Source: Halorussus salinisoli (lineage in GTDB: Archaea; Halobacteriota; Halobacteria; Halobacteriales; Haladaptataceae). From it: DNA of 64,000 nt. Under the pieces are notes generated by a model. The model worked only from the letters and a program-made list of their open reading frames with translations. It ran no database searches and was not told the DNA's origin. Below are positions 52,137 through 60,263 of this stretch, piece after piece. Location of the stretch: contig SZNP01000005.1 of the NCBI GenBank assembly GCA_005239435.1, forward strand, positions 409,190-473,189, given 5' to 3'. Each line of letters starts with the position of its first letter. The stretch's first letter is position 1. The position numbers and the translations under genes are program-made.

Positions 52137-52160
52137 AAAAAACCGGCGCAGGGCCGGTTT
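52137..52160 (-). terminator. GC hairpin followed by T-run on the minus strand
   Basis: Arms AAACCGGC (52140-52147) and GCCGGTTT (52153-52160) surround a 5-nt loop; on the minus strand six Ts close the stem. It lies about 190-210 bp after the stop of the HD gene and before the promoter of the sugar ABC operon, so it probably isolates the two transcripts. The remaining part of the 52039-52349 gap holds a 12-bp direct repeat, CGTTAACGGTTC, at 52301 and 52329, the first copy sitting in an ACCGT/ACGGT inverted repeat. Confidence 0.6.
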
Positions 52161-52349
52161 CGTCCACCGATTTCGACCGACTAACGGTGTTCAATTGGCG
52201 ATCAGAAAGCACGCTCACGACGAGAGGCCGGAGTCTGACAACGGTGCGAGTTGCCGAGACCGTTCACGTCCGCTTCGACGCACAGGGGGCCGCCGACCGT
52301 CGTTAACGGTTCGTCCGATTCTCAGTATCGTTAACGGTTCAGCCCGCTC

Positions 52350-52949
52350 TCAATTGCTCGTCTGACTGTACGTATCGACCCATTCCTGCAACGTGATGCC
52401 CATCGCCGACTGCGTGATGGCGTTCGAACTCGCGGAGTTGGCGCTCTTGACCAACTCGGCTTCGAGGGTGCGCTTGGGAACCTCGCCGAGGAAGTGGGGA
52501 ATCGCGCGCTGGACCGCGAGGGGACAACCGACCTCGTGGGCCAGCGCGTAGCCCGAGATAGAGTGGGGGATCTCCTCGGTGGCGTACGTCGGGTCCGGGT
52601 CCAGCAGTTTCTCTTCGTCCACGTGGTCCACGTACTCGTAGCACTTGCCGACGTCGTGGAGCAGGCACGCGGCACGAATCACGTCGAGGTCGGGGTCCGC
52701 GCCGTGGAAGTCGCGCTGTTCCTCGGCTGATTTGACCGCGATGCGCGTGACCCCGCGGACGTGTTCGACGTTCGAGACCTCGTGGATGTTCCACGCGTAG
52801 GGAACGTCCTCGATATCCCGCCAACCGCCGCGTTCGAGACCGAGAACCCACGCTTCGACGACTTTCCTGCGGAGGTCTTCGTCCGCTATGTCCCGAATCT
52901 CGGGGAAGGCGTCTCGTACCTGTGCTTCGTAATCGGGGGCGTCGCTCAT
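52350..52949 (-). CDS. HD domain phosphohydrolase-like protein
   Basis: A 199-residue protein with the HD metal motif: His in NVEHVRGVT, the HD pair in ACLLHDVGKCYEY, and the later His/Asp region in HSISGYALAHE. HD proteins hydrolyse phosphate esters of nucleotides. It is transcribed alone with a terminator about 200 bp downstream. The exact substrate is not known. Confidence 0.88.
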   Translation of the reverse strand: MSDAPDYEAQVRDAFPEIRDIADEDLRRKVVEAWVLGLERGGWRDIEDVPYAWNIHEVSNVEHVRGVTRIAVKSAEEQRDFHGADPDLDVIRAACLLHDVGKCYEYVDHVDEEKLLDPDPTYATEEIPHSISGYALAHEVGCPLAVQRAIPHFLGEVPKRTLEAELVKSANSASSNAITQSAMGITLQEWVDTYSQTSN

Positions 52950-53022
52950 GCCCGTCCGATTGGCGCGCTAACACGTAAATGGTTCGTGACCTGCGAACGA
53001 AAAAAGCGAATCGAGTCTTCTG

Positions 53023-53499
53023 CTACGGAGCCTTGATGTAGCCGTATCCCAACTCTTGCAGTCTGGAGAGTTCGCCCACGGCAGAGGGGACGGGTTCGAC
53101 GCCGTCGACGAGGTCCTTTTCAGTGAGTCCCAGTGCGTCCATCGCGTTCCCACAGGCCCGGAAGGTGACGCCGCGCTCTTGCAGGGAGTTGACGAGCTCG
53201 TAGAACTCGTTCCCCCCGTTCGGTGGCGTGTAGACCTTCACGCCCTTGCTGTTCGCCACGAAGACGAGGTTTTTCACGGAAACCGACTCGTCTTCCACGA
53301 GGTTCTTCGCGTTGTGTAGCGCCATCTTTTGCTCCATCTCGTCGCCGCTCGACAGGTGGATGACGGTCTTCGCGGGCGGTGTCGGGCGGGCGTCTTGGCC
53401 GTTCGACTCGCACCGTTGTCGTGCCGCACTGACTGATTCACTCCCGAAGAGGAGGGCACCGAGCGTCCCAGCGGCCGAAACGAAGCTTCGTCGTTCCAT
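53023..53499 (-). CDS. DsrE-like protein with Tat-type signal
   Basis: A 158-residue protein. A Tat-type signal (MERRSFVSAAGTLGALLFG) is followed by an Asn/Asp/Pro-rich linker and then the same DsrE-like fold as its neighbour: TVIHLSSGDEMEQK, KNLVFVANSKGV and the putative sulfur-carrying Cys in TFRACGNAMDALGL. The ATG at 53499 is decided by the TATA box at 53526 and by the signal. DsrE proteins normally work in the cytosol, so export is unusual. It is divergent from the cytosolic copy at 53658. Confidence 0.8.
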   Translation of the reverse strand: MERRSFVSAAGTLGALLFGSESVSAARQRCESNGQDARPTPPAKTVIHLSSGDEMEQKMALHNAKNLVEDESVSVKNLVFVANSKGVKVYTPPNGGNEFYELVNSLQERGVTFRACGNAMDALGLTEKDLVDGVEPVPSAVGELSRLQELGYGYIKAP

Positions 53500-53525
53500 G
53501 CGTCTTCTGATTGCGCATCCTCCAC

Positions 53526-53533
53526 AATAAAAT
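53526..53533 (-). promoter_or_regulatory. TATA box of the exported DsrE-like gene
   Basis: The minus strand reads ATTTTATT, centred about 30 bp from the ATG at 53499. The open frame upstream of this ATG contains the box and so is not translated. Confidence 0.55.
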
Positions 53534-53657
53534 CCATTTTTACGGAGTCGGTAAGTTAAGTATCGCGTAACAGTTTGAATCGAGTACAGTCGCCTCTCCG
53601 TCGGAATATTCTCTTCTGGCCAATAGCCACTTGTCCGTAAGTCTCGACTTCTCTTGC

Positions 53658-53996
53658 ATGCGAACCGCATTCCACCTCACGAGCGGCGACGAGGACCACC
53701 AGAAGACCGTCCTCACCATCGCGGAGAACCTCTCGAACGACGAGACCATCGAGATGGACGACATCGCCGTCGTCGCACAGGCCGAGGGCATCGCCCCGTT
53801 CAAGAAGGATGGCACACACAGCGACACGGTGGAGGAACTCCTCGACGCGGGCATCGAGTTCAGGGCCTGTAGCAACACGCTCGACATGATGGACCTCGAC
53901 GACTCGGACCTCGTGGAGGGCGTCGAAACCGTCTCCTCGGGCGCGAGCGAACTGACCCGATTGCAGGACGACGGGTGGGCGTACCTCCGGCCCTAA
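53658..53996 (+). CDS. DsrE-like sulfur-relay-type protein (cytosolic)
   Basis: A 112-residue DsrE/F-like protein: RTAFHLTSGDEDHQK at the N-terminus, DIAVVAQAEGI, and the Cys in EFRACSNTLDMMDL at the usual position of the sulfur carrier. The segment SGASELTRLQDDGWAYL closely resembles the end of the exported copy (SAVGELSRLQELGYGYI), so the two are paralogues. The ATG at 53658 gives the family N-terminus. Reaction unknown; sulfur transfer is the family role. Confidence 0.85.
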   Translation: MRTAFHLTSGDEDHQKTVLTIAENLSNDETIEMDDIAVVAQAEGIAPFKKDGTHSDTVEELLDAGIEFRACSNTLDMMDLDDSDLVEGVETVSSGASELTRLQDDGWAYLRP

Positions 53997-54165
53997 CAGT
54001 AGTCGGTCGTACGCTCTCTTCGTTCGGAGTCGAAAGCGAAGCGGTTTGGACCGATCGAGACCTGAAATTCGCGTTCCGTGACCGACGCAGTCGCGCGTTC
54101 GTCTGCGATGCTGATCGGTCGCTGTGCCGAAAGCTTATCCCGTCATTCGTACAACAGGCGCATCG

Positions 54166-54639
54166 ATGCCCTCCAGCACGAAATCCGCACTTCTCACGGT
54201 CGTTCGTGTCGGTCTCGTCGCCGTCGGTGTCGGAATTGCAGCCACGACCACTCTCGAACTGGCATCGATGCCGCCACCGCCTCCCGACAGCGACGGGTTC
54301 GCTCACGGAATGGCGGGGATCGTCGGCGGTGTAATCATCGTTCTGACGCTCGGCCTCGCCGCCGTCGGTGTCAGTCTGCCCACCCTGCTAGGACGAGATG
54401 ACCGCCTCGGCTTCAACCGGTGGCAGCGCCTCTCACTGAAGGGAGCGGGGGTCCTGATCGGCGGTGGCATCGCCGTCGGTCTGGCCTACGGCCTCGTCAC
54501 GGAACTTCAGTACGGAATCGTCCTCTGGCTCGGGCTAGTGGCGTTGGCCACCTTCGTCGTCAGCGCGACGCTCGTTTGGCGACTTGCAGAGGCGCTCCTC
54601 CGACTTCTGTATCGGACCGTCAGCCGGGGTGCTTCGTAA
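54166..54639 (+). CDS. Four-span membrane protein (uncharacterised)
   Basis: A 157-residue membrane protein with four hydrophobic segments (about 7-25, 42-65, 82-102 and 107-128) and a short Pro-run (MPPPPPDSDG) in the first outer loop. The ATG at 54166 is chosen because the upstream residues are basic and the first helix starts here. A TATA-like element (CTTATCC) lies near 54134. No family recognised; single gene. Confidence 0.65.
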   Translation: MPSSTKSALLTVVRVGLVAVGVGIAATTTLELASMPPPPPDSDGFAHGMAGIVGGVIIVLTLGLAAVGVSLPTLLGRDDRLGFNRWQRLSLKGAGVLIGGGIAVGLAYGLVTELQYGIVLWLGLVALATFVVSATLVWRLAEALLRLLYRTVSRGAS

Positions 54640-54821
54640 TCTCCGGGGTTCTACGTCCAGACCGGCTACCTCGATTTCGATTTCGAGTCTGAACGAAGGA
54701 ATCGGGCTACCGACGATGTGGCAGTTAGCTCAGCGTCGTTCGTCGCGCTTCGATTCGACTGTCCGGCATACTAGTCTGTCGAATTGACGGTTTTATCGGG
54801 TGTATCGTCGTGTGAACGAGT

Positions 54822-55541
54822 ATGACCGAGAATCTCTATTCGGAGTACCCCGAGGCCTACGACGCCCTCTACGCCGAGAAGGACTACGACGCGGAGGTCG
54901 AGTTCGTCCTCTCCGAGTTCGAAGCGGCGGCCGAGAGCACCCCCGACCAGAGGCGCGCACTCGTCCTCGGGTGTGGTACCGGCGAACACGGCAAGCGACT
55001 CCGGGCCGAGGGCTTCGATGTCGTCGGCGTGGACAAGTATCCGGCGATGGTCGAACGCGCCCGGACCAAGACCGACGCCGAGTTCCGCGTCGGCGAACTG
55101 CCGGACCTGCCCGTCGAGGAGTCGTTCGACCTCGTCTGGTTCCCCTTCACGGTCGTCCAGCACCTCGACCCCGACGCCGTCGCCGATAGCCTGCGCGCGG
55201 CGGCCGACCGACTCGCGGAGGGAGGAGTCCTCGTCTTCGATCAGATATCCGGCGAGGACTTCGGCGATTCGGCCTCCCTCCGTACCTACCCGTCCGAGGA
55301 CGGGACGTACGCCCGCCTCACGCACGTCCACGAGGCTGACGATGGCGCGTCTCGCTACGACGCGCTCGTCTTCACGCCGGACGGCGAGTTCTTCGTGGAC
55401 ACCCACCGCCTGTTCGACCACGACGACTCGTACCTCGAAGGCGTCTGTAACGTGCTGGACCTGTCGGTCGAACGCTTCGGCTGGTACGACGAGGAGGCCG
55501 ACCCCGACGAGACCGGTCACGTCGTCTACGTGGCGCAGTAG
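54822..55541 (+). CDS. Class I SAM-dependent methyltransferase
   Basis: A 239-residue methyltransferase. Motif I is ALVLGCGTGEHGKRL with the acidic residue in GFDVVGVDKYP; motif II is SFDLVWFPFTVVQHL and motif III LAEGGVLVFDQIS. The C-terminal part carries substrate-binding strands. It is convergent with the cupin gene, with only 7 bp between the stops. The substrate is unknown; a small molecule is likely. Confidence 0.9.
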   Translation: MTENLYSEYPEAYDALYAEKDYDAEVEFVLSEFEAAAESTPDQRRALVLGCGTGEHGKRLRAEGFDVVGVDKYPAMVERARTKTDAEFRVGELPDLPVEESFDLVWFPFTVVQHLDPDAVADSLRAAADRLAEGGVLVFDQISGEDFGDSASLRTYPSEDGTYARLTHVHEADDGASRYDALVFTPDGEFFVDTHRLFDHDDSYLEGVCNVLDLSVERFGWYDEEADPDETGHVVYVAQ

Positions 55542-55548
55542 TTCGCGC

Positions 55549-56025
55549 TCACCCCTGCGTCGTCCCGCACTCGGTGCAGGTCAACTCGAAGTTCCCTTCC
55601 ACGAACCCCACGTCCTGCGTCCGCTCGTCTTCGCACTCGGGGCAGTAGGCCCGCGACTGGAGTTCGTCCCAGTCGTGCATCGCGCCGGGCGCGCCGAGCG
55701 CCCACCCTTCGACGGTCTCCTCGCCGTCGTTGTACCCCTTCTGGAACTCGCCGGGCGGGAACCGAATCAGCTCGCCCGATTCGACCGCGACCTCCTCGCG
55801 GTCCAGTCCGACCTCGAACGTCGCGGTTCCGGACTCGACGTAGAACACCTCCTCCTGGTCGTCGTGTCGATGCAGACCGCCCGAGAACGACTCTCCGGCT
55901 TCGAGCTCGAAGTAGTTCATGGCGAAGTGGTCGGTGTCGAGCGCGCGAGACACTGGCTTCCGGACGCTGTGGACCTTCATCGGATTCCGCTCGTTGTCGA
56001 CCTCCTCGATGGCGACTTTCTCCAT
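55549..56025 (-). CDS. Cupin domain protein with C-terminal zinc ribbon
   Basis: A 158-residue protein. The cupin fold includes HRHDDQEEVFYVESGTATFE (His and Glu metal ligands) and the second motif around FPPGEFQKGYND. A zinc ribbon follows: CPEC at about 128-131 and CTEC at about 150-153. The ATG at 56025 gives MEKVAIEEVDNER. Cupin plus zinc ribbon suggests metal-dependent sensing or a small-molecule isomerase; unknown. The upstream epimerase gene is on the same strand, 161 bp away. Confidence 0.85.
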   Translation of the reverse strand: MEKVAIEEVDNERNPMKVHSVRKPVSRALDTDHFAMNYFELEAGESFSGGLHRHDDQEEVFYVESGTATFEVGLDREEVAVESGELIRFPPGEFQKGYNDGEETVEGWALGAPGAMHDWDELQSRAYCPECEDERTQDVGFVEGNFELTCTECGTTQG

Positions 56026-56186
56026 GCCGGACACTAGTCGGACGCCCGGAAAAAGTTGTTCGAACGGGTGTTCGGTTTTCGCGAATTCCCGCGCGTGAAC
56101 GGTAAGTGGGGATAGAACGCCTCCGAAGCCCTGCCCGCTCGCGGTCGCCGACCGACGTATCCGACGGACGTAGCGCCAGTTTCGAA

Positions 56187-57155
56187 CTACTCCAACGGCT
56201 CCAGCCCTTCCTCGGCCCGCAAGGCGTCGATGTACTCCCGGAAGCCGGTTTCGAGGTCGTACTCGGGTTCGTAGTCCAGGTCCTCCTGGGCGTCGGTCAT
56301 GTCGAGCTTCTGAGTCCACGGGAGTTCGCCCTCGTCGCTGACCTCGATGTCGGCGTCGGGCACGATCGACCGGACCGCCTCGGCGGCCTCTCGAATCGTG
56401 GCGACTTCGCCGCGGACGTTGTAGATGCGCTGGCTCAGGTCCTCCTCGGGCGCGAAGGCGGCCTTCCGGAAGGCCTGAGCGATGTCCTTGACGTACTGCC
56501 AGTCGATGACCTGGTCGCCGTACTCCACCGAGAACGACTCTCCGACCGCGGGCTTTTCGACGATGTTGGCGAGGAAAGCCGACCCGCCGGTCTCGCGGTA
56601 GGGACCGTAGGCCACGGTCGGGCGCAGGCCGACGTGGGAGACGTCGTGGTCCTCGAAGTAGACCTTGGCCTGATGCTCGTTGTACTCCTTGGTCGCGCCG
56701 TAGAGCGTGTCGGGGTAGACCAAATCCTCCTCGTCCACCCAGTCGTCGTCGTAGTTGGCGGGCGGGGCGTACACCGCGGCAGAGGAGGCCCACGCCACGC
56801 GCTCGACCTGGTCGTTGAGGGTCCGGGCGGCCTCGAAGACGTTGTTCGTGCCCATGACGTTGACCTCGGCCGCGCCGCGGGGGTTGTCCCGCGCGAGGTT
56901 GGTCAGGAGCGCCGCGAGGTGGACGACGTGGGTCGCGCCGGACTCTCGGACTGCCCGAATCACGCTGGTGGGGTCGGTGATGTCGCCGCGGACGACCTCC
57001 ACGTCGTCGGCGATGCCCAGTTTCTCCAGAATCCGGGCGTCGGTCGAGAGGTCGTAGGCCACCACGTCGTGGCCCTCCTCCACGAAGTCCTGTGCGACGT
57101 ACGACCCGATGAAGCCGGTTCCGCCCGTGACGAGTACAGTTGTTGATTCGGTCAT
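56187..57155 (-). CDS. NAD-dependent epimerase/dehydratase (extended SDR)
   Basis: A 322-residue extended short-chain dehydrogenase. The Rossmann motif is VTGGTGFIGSYVAQ, the catalytic Tyr/Lys pair is in YGATKEYNEH, and Ser lies in SSAAVYAPP. UDP-sugar epimerase-like residues follow (GLRPTVAYGPYRETGG). The ATG at 57155 is the conserved start. Probable role is interconversion of a nucleotide-sugar or a similar compound. It is 86 bp after the carotenoid-oxygenase gene on the same strand. Confidence 0.92.
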   Translation of the reverse strand: MTESTTVLVTGGTGFIGSYVAQDFVEEGHDVVAYDLSTDARILEKLGIADDVEVVRGDITDPTSVIRAVRESGATHVVHLAALLTNLARDNPRGAAEVNVMGTNNVFEAARTLNDQVERVAWASSAAVYAPPANYDDDWVDEEDLVYPDTLYGATKEYNEHQAKVYFEDHDVSHVGLRPTVAYGPYRETGGSAFLANIVEKPAVGESFSVEYGDQVIDWQYVKDIAQAFRKAAFAPEEDLSQRIYNVRGEVATIREAAEAVRSIVPDADIEVSDEGELPWTQKLDMTDAQEDLDYEPEYDLETGFREYIDALRAEEGLEPLE

Positions 57156-57241
57156 CGCTCGCAAATGTGTCGGGGACCGTAAAAAAGGTACACAACCCGT
57201 CTCGGATTCCGGACCGGTCCAACTTCGGTCCGCACCCGCCC

Positions 57242-58777
57242 TCACGACGTGACCTCGGGGAAGAACTCGCCGTGAAACCCGAACGGGATGTGGTGAGGAA
57301 CCCGAACACGAGCCACCTCCGAAAACGTCTCGCCGTCGAGTACGACCAGCACCGTCCGCTCCGCCTCGACGTTCAGGGCAGGGGCCAGGACGACTCCGCG
57401 GTCTTCCTTCGCTTCTCCTTTCTCGGACTCGTCTTCAGAAAAAGCGGGTTCCGGAACGAAGATCGGCTCTCCGGCGAAGTGACCCTCTGCCCACCACTCC
57501 CACGAGTCGCCCGTTTCTACGTCCACTTTCGCCAGTCCGTTCTGGCCATCGCGCCCGGTCGCCTGCCCGAAGGCGTACCGGTACGGCCGCATGTGGGCCG
57601 CGGGCGCGACCCGCGGGAGTTCGATACCGCGGTACAGCGACTCCCGAGTGACTTCGCTCGACTCGCCCCGTTCGTCTCCTTCTCTACGACCGCCGAGAGG
57701 AACTCGGAATCTCGTGAGGACGCCTTCCGCGGCGTCTAGAGAGGGTTCCGCCCCCTCTTCGCCCTCGACCGCGCTCATGAAGAGGTCGTCTACGATGGTG
57801 GCGTCGTCGTAGGCCACGAGGTCCACGACGACCGACTCGTCCGACGCCTCCGACTCGCCTTCCTCGAAGGCGTTGACCGTGTGGAAGAAGAAAAACGGGG
57901 CCGTGGTCGGTTCGACGACCAACTCGCCGGACGACCGGTCGAACACCAGAAACCGCGTCCCACGCTCGGGTCGCCACTCGTAGTTGTCGATGAACCCGCC
58001 ACCGCCGGGCAGGAGAAATCGGAGGGGGTTCACGACGTAGGGCGGTTCGACGATGATTGCGAACCGGGGCGTGAGCGCGAAACTGTGGATGTAGGCGGGC
58101 CGGTCCACTTCGACCGACGCGACGGGGATGCGTCGGGGGTCGAGGTCCGATTCGGAGTCGGAAACGCGACCGGAGTCGGACTCGCGCTCGGGTCGCTCGT
58201 CCGGCACTCGATAGACGTGATACCGGTTCCGGCGGCCGAACTCGGTCATGTAGCCGACCGTCTCGCCCCGCCGGTCGTCGTGGCGGAGGTGGGCCGTGAC
58301 GTGGTGGCCGGTCAGGTCGTCGTCGTACTCCAAGTCCCCGCGCGAAGAGAGCGTCTCTGGGTCGAAACGGACGCGCCGGGGCGTCTCGGTCAGTGCGACG
58401 TACTCGCCGCCGACCGTGGCGACGCCGACGTTCGCGTTGTCGGTCGGGTCGCGCAGAAACGACTTGAGTTGGTCGAGATAGCTCCCCGAGGTGGCGAACT
58501 GGCTCGAAACAGTTCCGTCTTCGACCGCTCGCCGGTAGGTGTCGGTTCGGAGGAACCGGTTCGAATACCGAACCTCGCCGTCGACGAACCGGAACTTGTG
58601 GAGCATCGCCAACCCGTCGAACCAGTGTTCGACGCGCTCGCCGCCGACCTCGAACTTACCGGGACCGTTCCGGACCAGCGACCCCGAGAGCCACGACGGA
58701 ATCTCGCCCTCGACCGCGAGCGATAGGTCCTCGTGTTCGGCGTCGAGCGAGCGAAATCCGGGGCTGTAGGCTGGCAC
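57242..58777 (-). CDS. Carotenoid oxygenase family protein
   Basis: A 511-residue RPE65/carotenoid-cleavage-dioxygenase. The seven-bladed propeller binds Fe(II) through four His; candidates are in VTAHLRHDD, AYIHSFALT, FFFHTVNAFEEG and the last HHIPFGFHGEFF. In haloarchaea this family is a candidate source of retinal for rhodopsins, but no opsin gene lies in the window. An acidic low-complexity insert (RPERESDSGRVSDSESDLD) sits mid-protein. It is divergent from the MFS gene at 58914. Confidence 0.9.
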   Translation of the reverse strand: MPAYSPGFRSLDAEHEDLSLAVEGEIPSWLSGSLVRNGPGKFEVGGERVEHWFDGLAMLHKFRFVDGEVRYSNRFLRTDTYRRAVEDGTVSSQFATSGSYLDQLKSFLRDPTDNANVGVATVGGEYVALTETPRRVRFDPETLSSRGDLEYDDDLTGHHVTAHLRHDDRRGETVGYMTEFGRRNRYHVYRVPDERPERESDSGRVSDSESDLDPRRIPVASVEVDRPAYIHSFALTPRFAIIVEPPYVVNPLRFLLPGGGGFIDNYEWRPERGTRFLVFDRSSGELVVEPTTAPFFFFHTVNAFEEGESEASDESVVVDLVAYDDATIVDDLFMSAVEGEEGAEPSLDAAEGVLTRFRVPLGGRREGDERGESSEVTRESLYRGIELPRVAPAAHMRPYRYAFGQATGRDGQNGLAKVDVETGDSWEWWAEGHFAGEPIFVPEPAFSEDESEKGEAKEDRGVVLAPALNVEAERTVLVVLDGETFSEVARVRVPHHIPFGFHGEFFPEVTS

Positions 58778-58913
58778 GAGGTCCTAGTCGGGGTGGTCGG
58801 GGAAAACTGTGGTGCCGGGGTCGCTGGTCGGACAGTTCGCGGACGGTGACCCGACCGGATTACCGGGAGCGAAGAGCATTTGGCCTCGGTCGCATCGTTC
58901 GAAACGAAGCATC

Positions 58914-60224
58914 GTGCGATTCCCTTCCACTCCCGACGTATCCAGAGAAACCCTGCTCGTCGTCGGCCTCGTCGGCGGCGCGGAGTTCGTCAACCACACG
59001 TATCTGGTGCTGTTCCCGCCGATTTTGAGTATCCTCTCGGTCGAGTTCGACGTGTCGCTCGCCATGCTCGGGGTCGCCATGGGCGTGCAGGGAGCCACCA
59101 ATACCCTGTTTCAACTCCCCTTCGGCTACCTCTCGGACAACTACGACCGGCGACTCACGCTCGGCCTCTCGCTCGGCCTGAGTACGGCGAGCGTCTTCGT
59201 CGTCGCGTTCGCGCCCTCGTTCGAGGTCCTGCTCGTCGGGCAGGCCCTCCTCGGCGTCGGCATCGCGGGCCACCACCCGGCCCACTTCCCTCTGCTCGCC
59301 GACGCCACGCCAGAGGACCTCCGCGCTCGGGCATTCAGCGTCCGCGGGTTCCTCGGGAGTCTCGGGTTCGGATTCCCGCCGGTCTTCTTCACGGCGGTCG
59401 TCGGCGTCTCGGGCTTGACGTGGCGACACGCAGTCGCGCTCCTCGGGGTGTTCGGTGGAATCTACGGAGCAGTAACGCTCTTGGCCTTCCAGCGATACGT
59501 CGGCCGGGGAGTGACCGCACCCGAAGTCGGAGAGGCCGGGAGCGAATCCACGACGACGGACGACTCTCCTCCCGTCTGGGTGACGGCCCGACAGGTCTGG
59601 GAAACGGCCCGAAAAGAACTCCGAGCTATCGTGGCCTCGCCCGCCATCCTCGCGCTGGCAGTCCTCGCGCTGGTCGCCTCGACCGCGAGTTGGGGACTCA
59701 CCTCCTACGCGGTCGTCTTCCTCGAAAACGGGTACGGAGTCGGCCTCGACGCCGCGAACCTGACCCTCTCGGCCATGTTCGTCGTCGGCGCGTTCGCGGT
59801 GTTGGTCGGCGGGGACCTCTCGGACAGATTCTCGCCCGGTCCCATCATCGTCGGAAGCTACGGCGCGGTCGTGGTCGTCGTCGGCCTGCTGGCCTCGATG
59901 GCGATTCCCGCAGTCGTCGCGGTCGGTGCCATGCTCGTCGTCGGGGGCGTCCGGGCGCTCGCGGGTCCGGCCCGGTCGAAACTCGCGGATGGCGTCTCCG
60001 ACAGGTCGGAACTCGGCCGGAACTTCGCCATCATCACCGTCGGGACGATGGTCGGCAACGCCATCGCACCGCCGATTTTCGGGGCGCTCATCGAGGAGTC
60101 CGGCCCCCAAGTCGCCTTCCTCGGGGTCGCGGCGGTGTCGGTGCTGGCGGTACTGGTGACGCTGTTCGTGCTGTATCAGCAGGGCGAGCGCCGCCGGGAG
60201 TCGGTCGACGTGGAGGCCGAGTAG
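58914..60224 (+). CDS. MFS transporter (divergent from carotenoid oxygenase)
   Basis: A 436-residue major facilitator with 12 spans: LLVVGLVGGAEFVNHTYLVL as helix 1 and GYLSDNYDRRLTLGL as the loop 2-3 motif; the second half has GGDLSDRFSPGPII. The GTG at 58914 (VRFPSTPDV) is chosen because the upstream codons are not protein-like. Substrate unknown. The last 15 bp of the gene, including the stop, are duplicated 29 bp further on. Confidence 0.88.
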   Translation: MRFPSTPDVSRETLLVVGLVGGAEFVNHTYLVLFPPILSILSVEFDVSLAMLGVAMGVQGATNTLFQLPFGYLSDNYDRRLTLGLSLGLSTASVFVVAFAPSFEVLLVGQALLGVGIAGHHPAHFPLLADATPEDLRARAFSVRGFLGSLGFGFPPVFFTAVVGVSGLTWRHAVALLGVFGGIYGAVTLLAFQRYVGRGVTAPEVGEAGSESTTTDDSPPVWVTARQVWETARKELRAIVASPAILALAVLALVASTASWGLTSYAVVFLENGYGVGLDAANLTLSAMFVVGAFAVLVGGDLSDRFSPGPIIVGSYGAVVVVVGLLASMAIPAVVAVGAMLVVGGVRALAGPARSKLADGVSDRSELGRNFAIITVGTMVGNAIAPPIFGALIEESGPQVAFLGVAAVSVLAVLVTLFVLYQQGERRRESVDVEAE

Positions 60225-60253
60225 CCGAAAACGGTCGGGTGGAGGCCGAGTAG
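60210..60253. repeat. Direct duplication of the MFS gene end
   Basis: GTGGAGGCCGAGTAG occurs at 60210-60224 (ending in the MFS stop codon) and again at 60239-60253, with a shared CGGTCG before each. The copies are identical, so the event was recent or is under conversion. It lies in the convergent gap before the P450 gene. Confidence 0.7.
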
Positions 60254-60263
60254 GACGGAAGAG

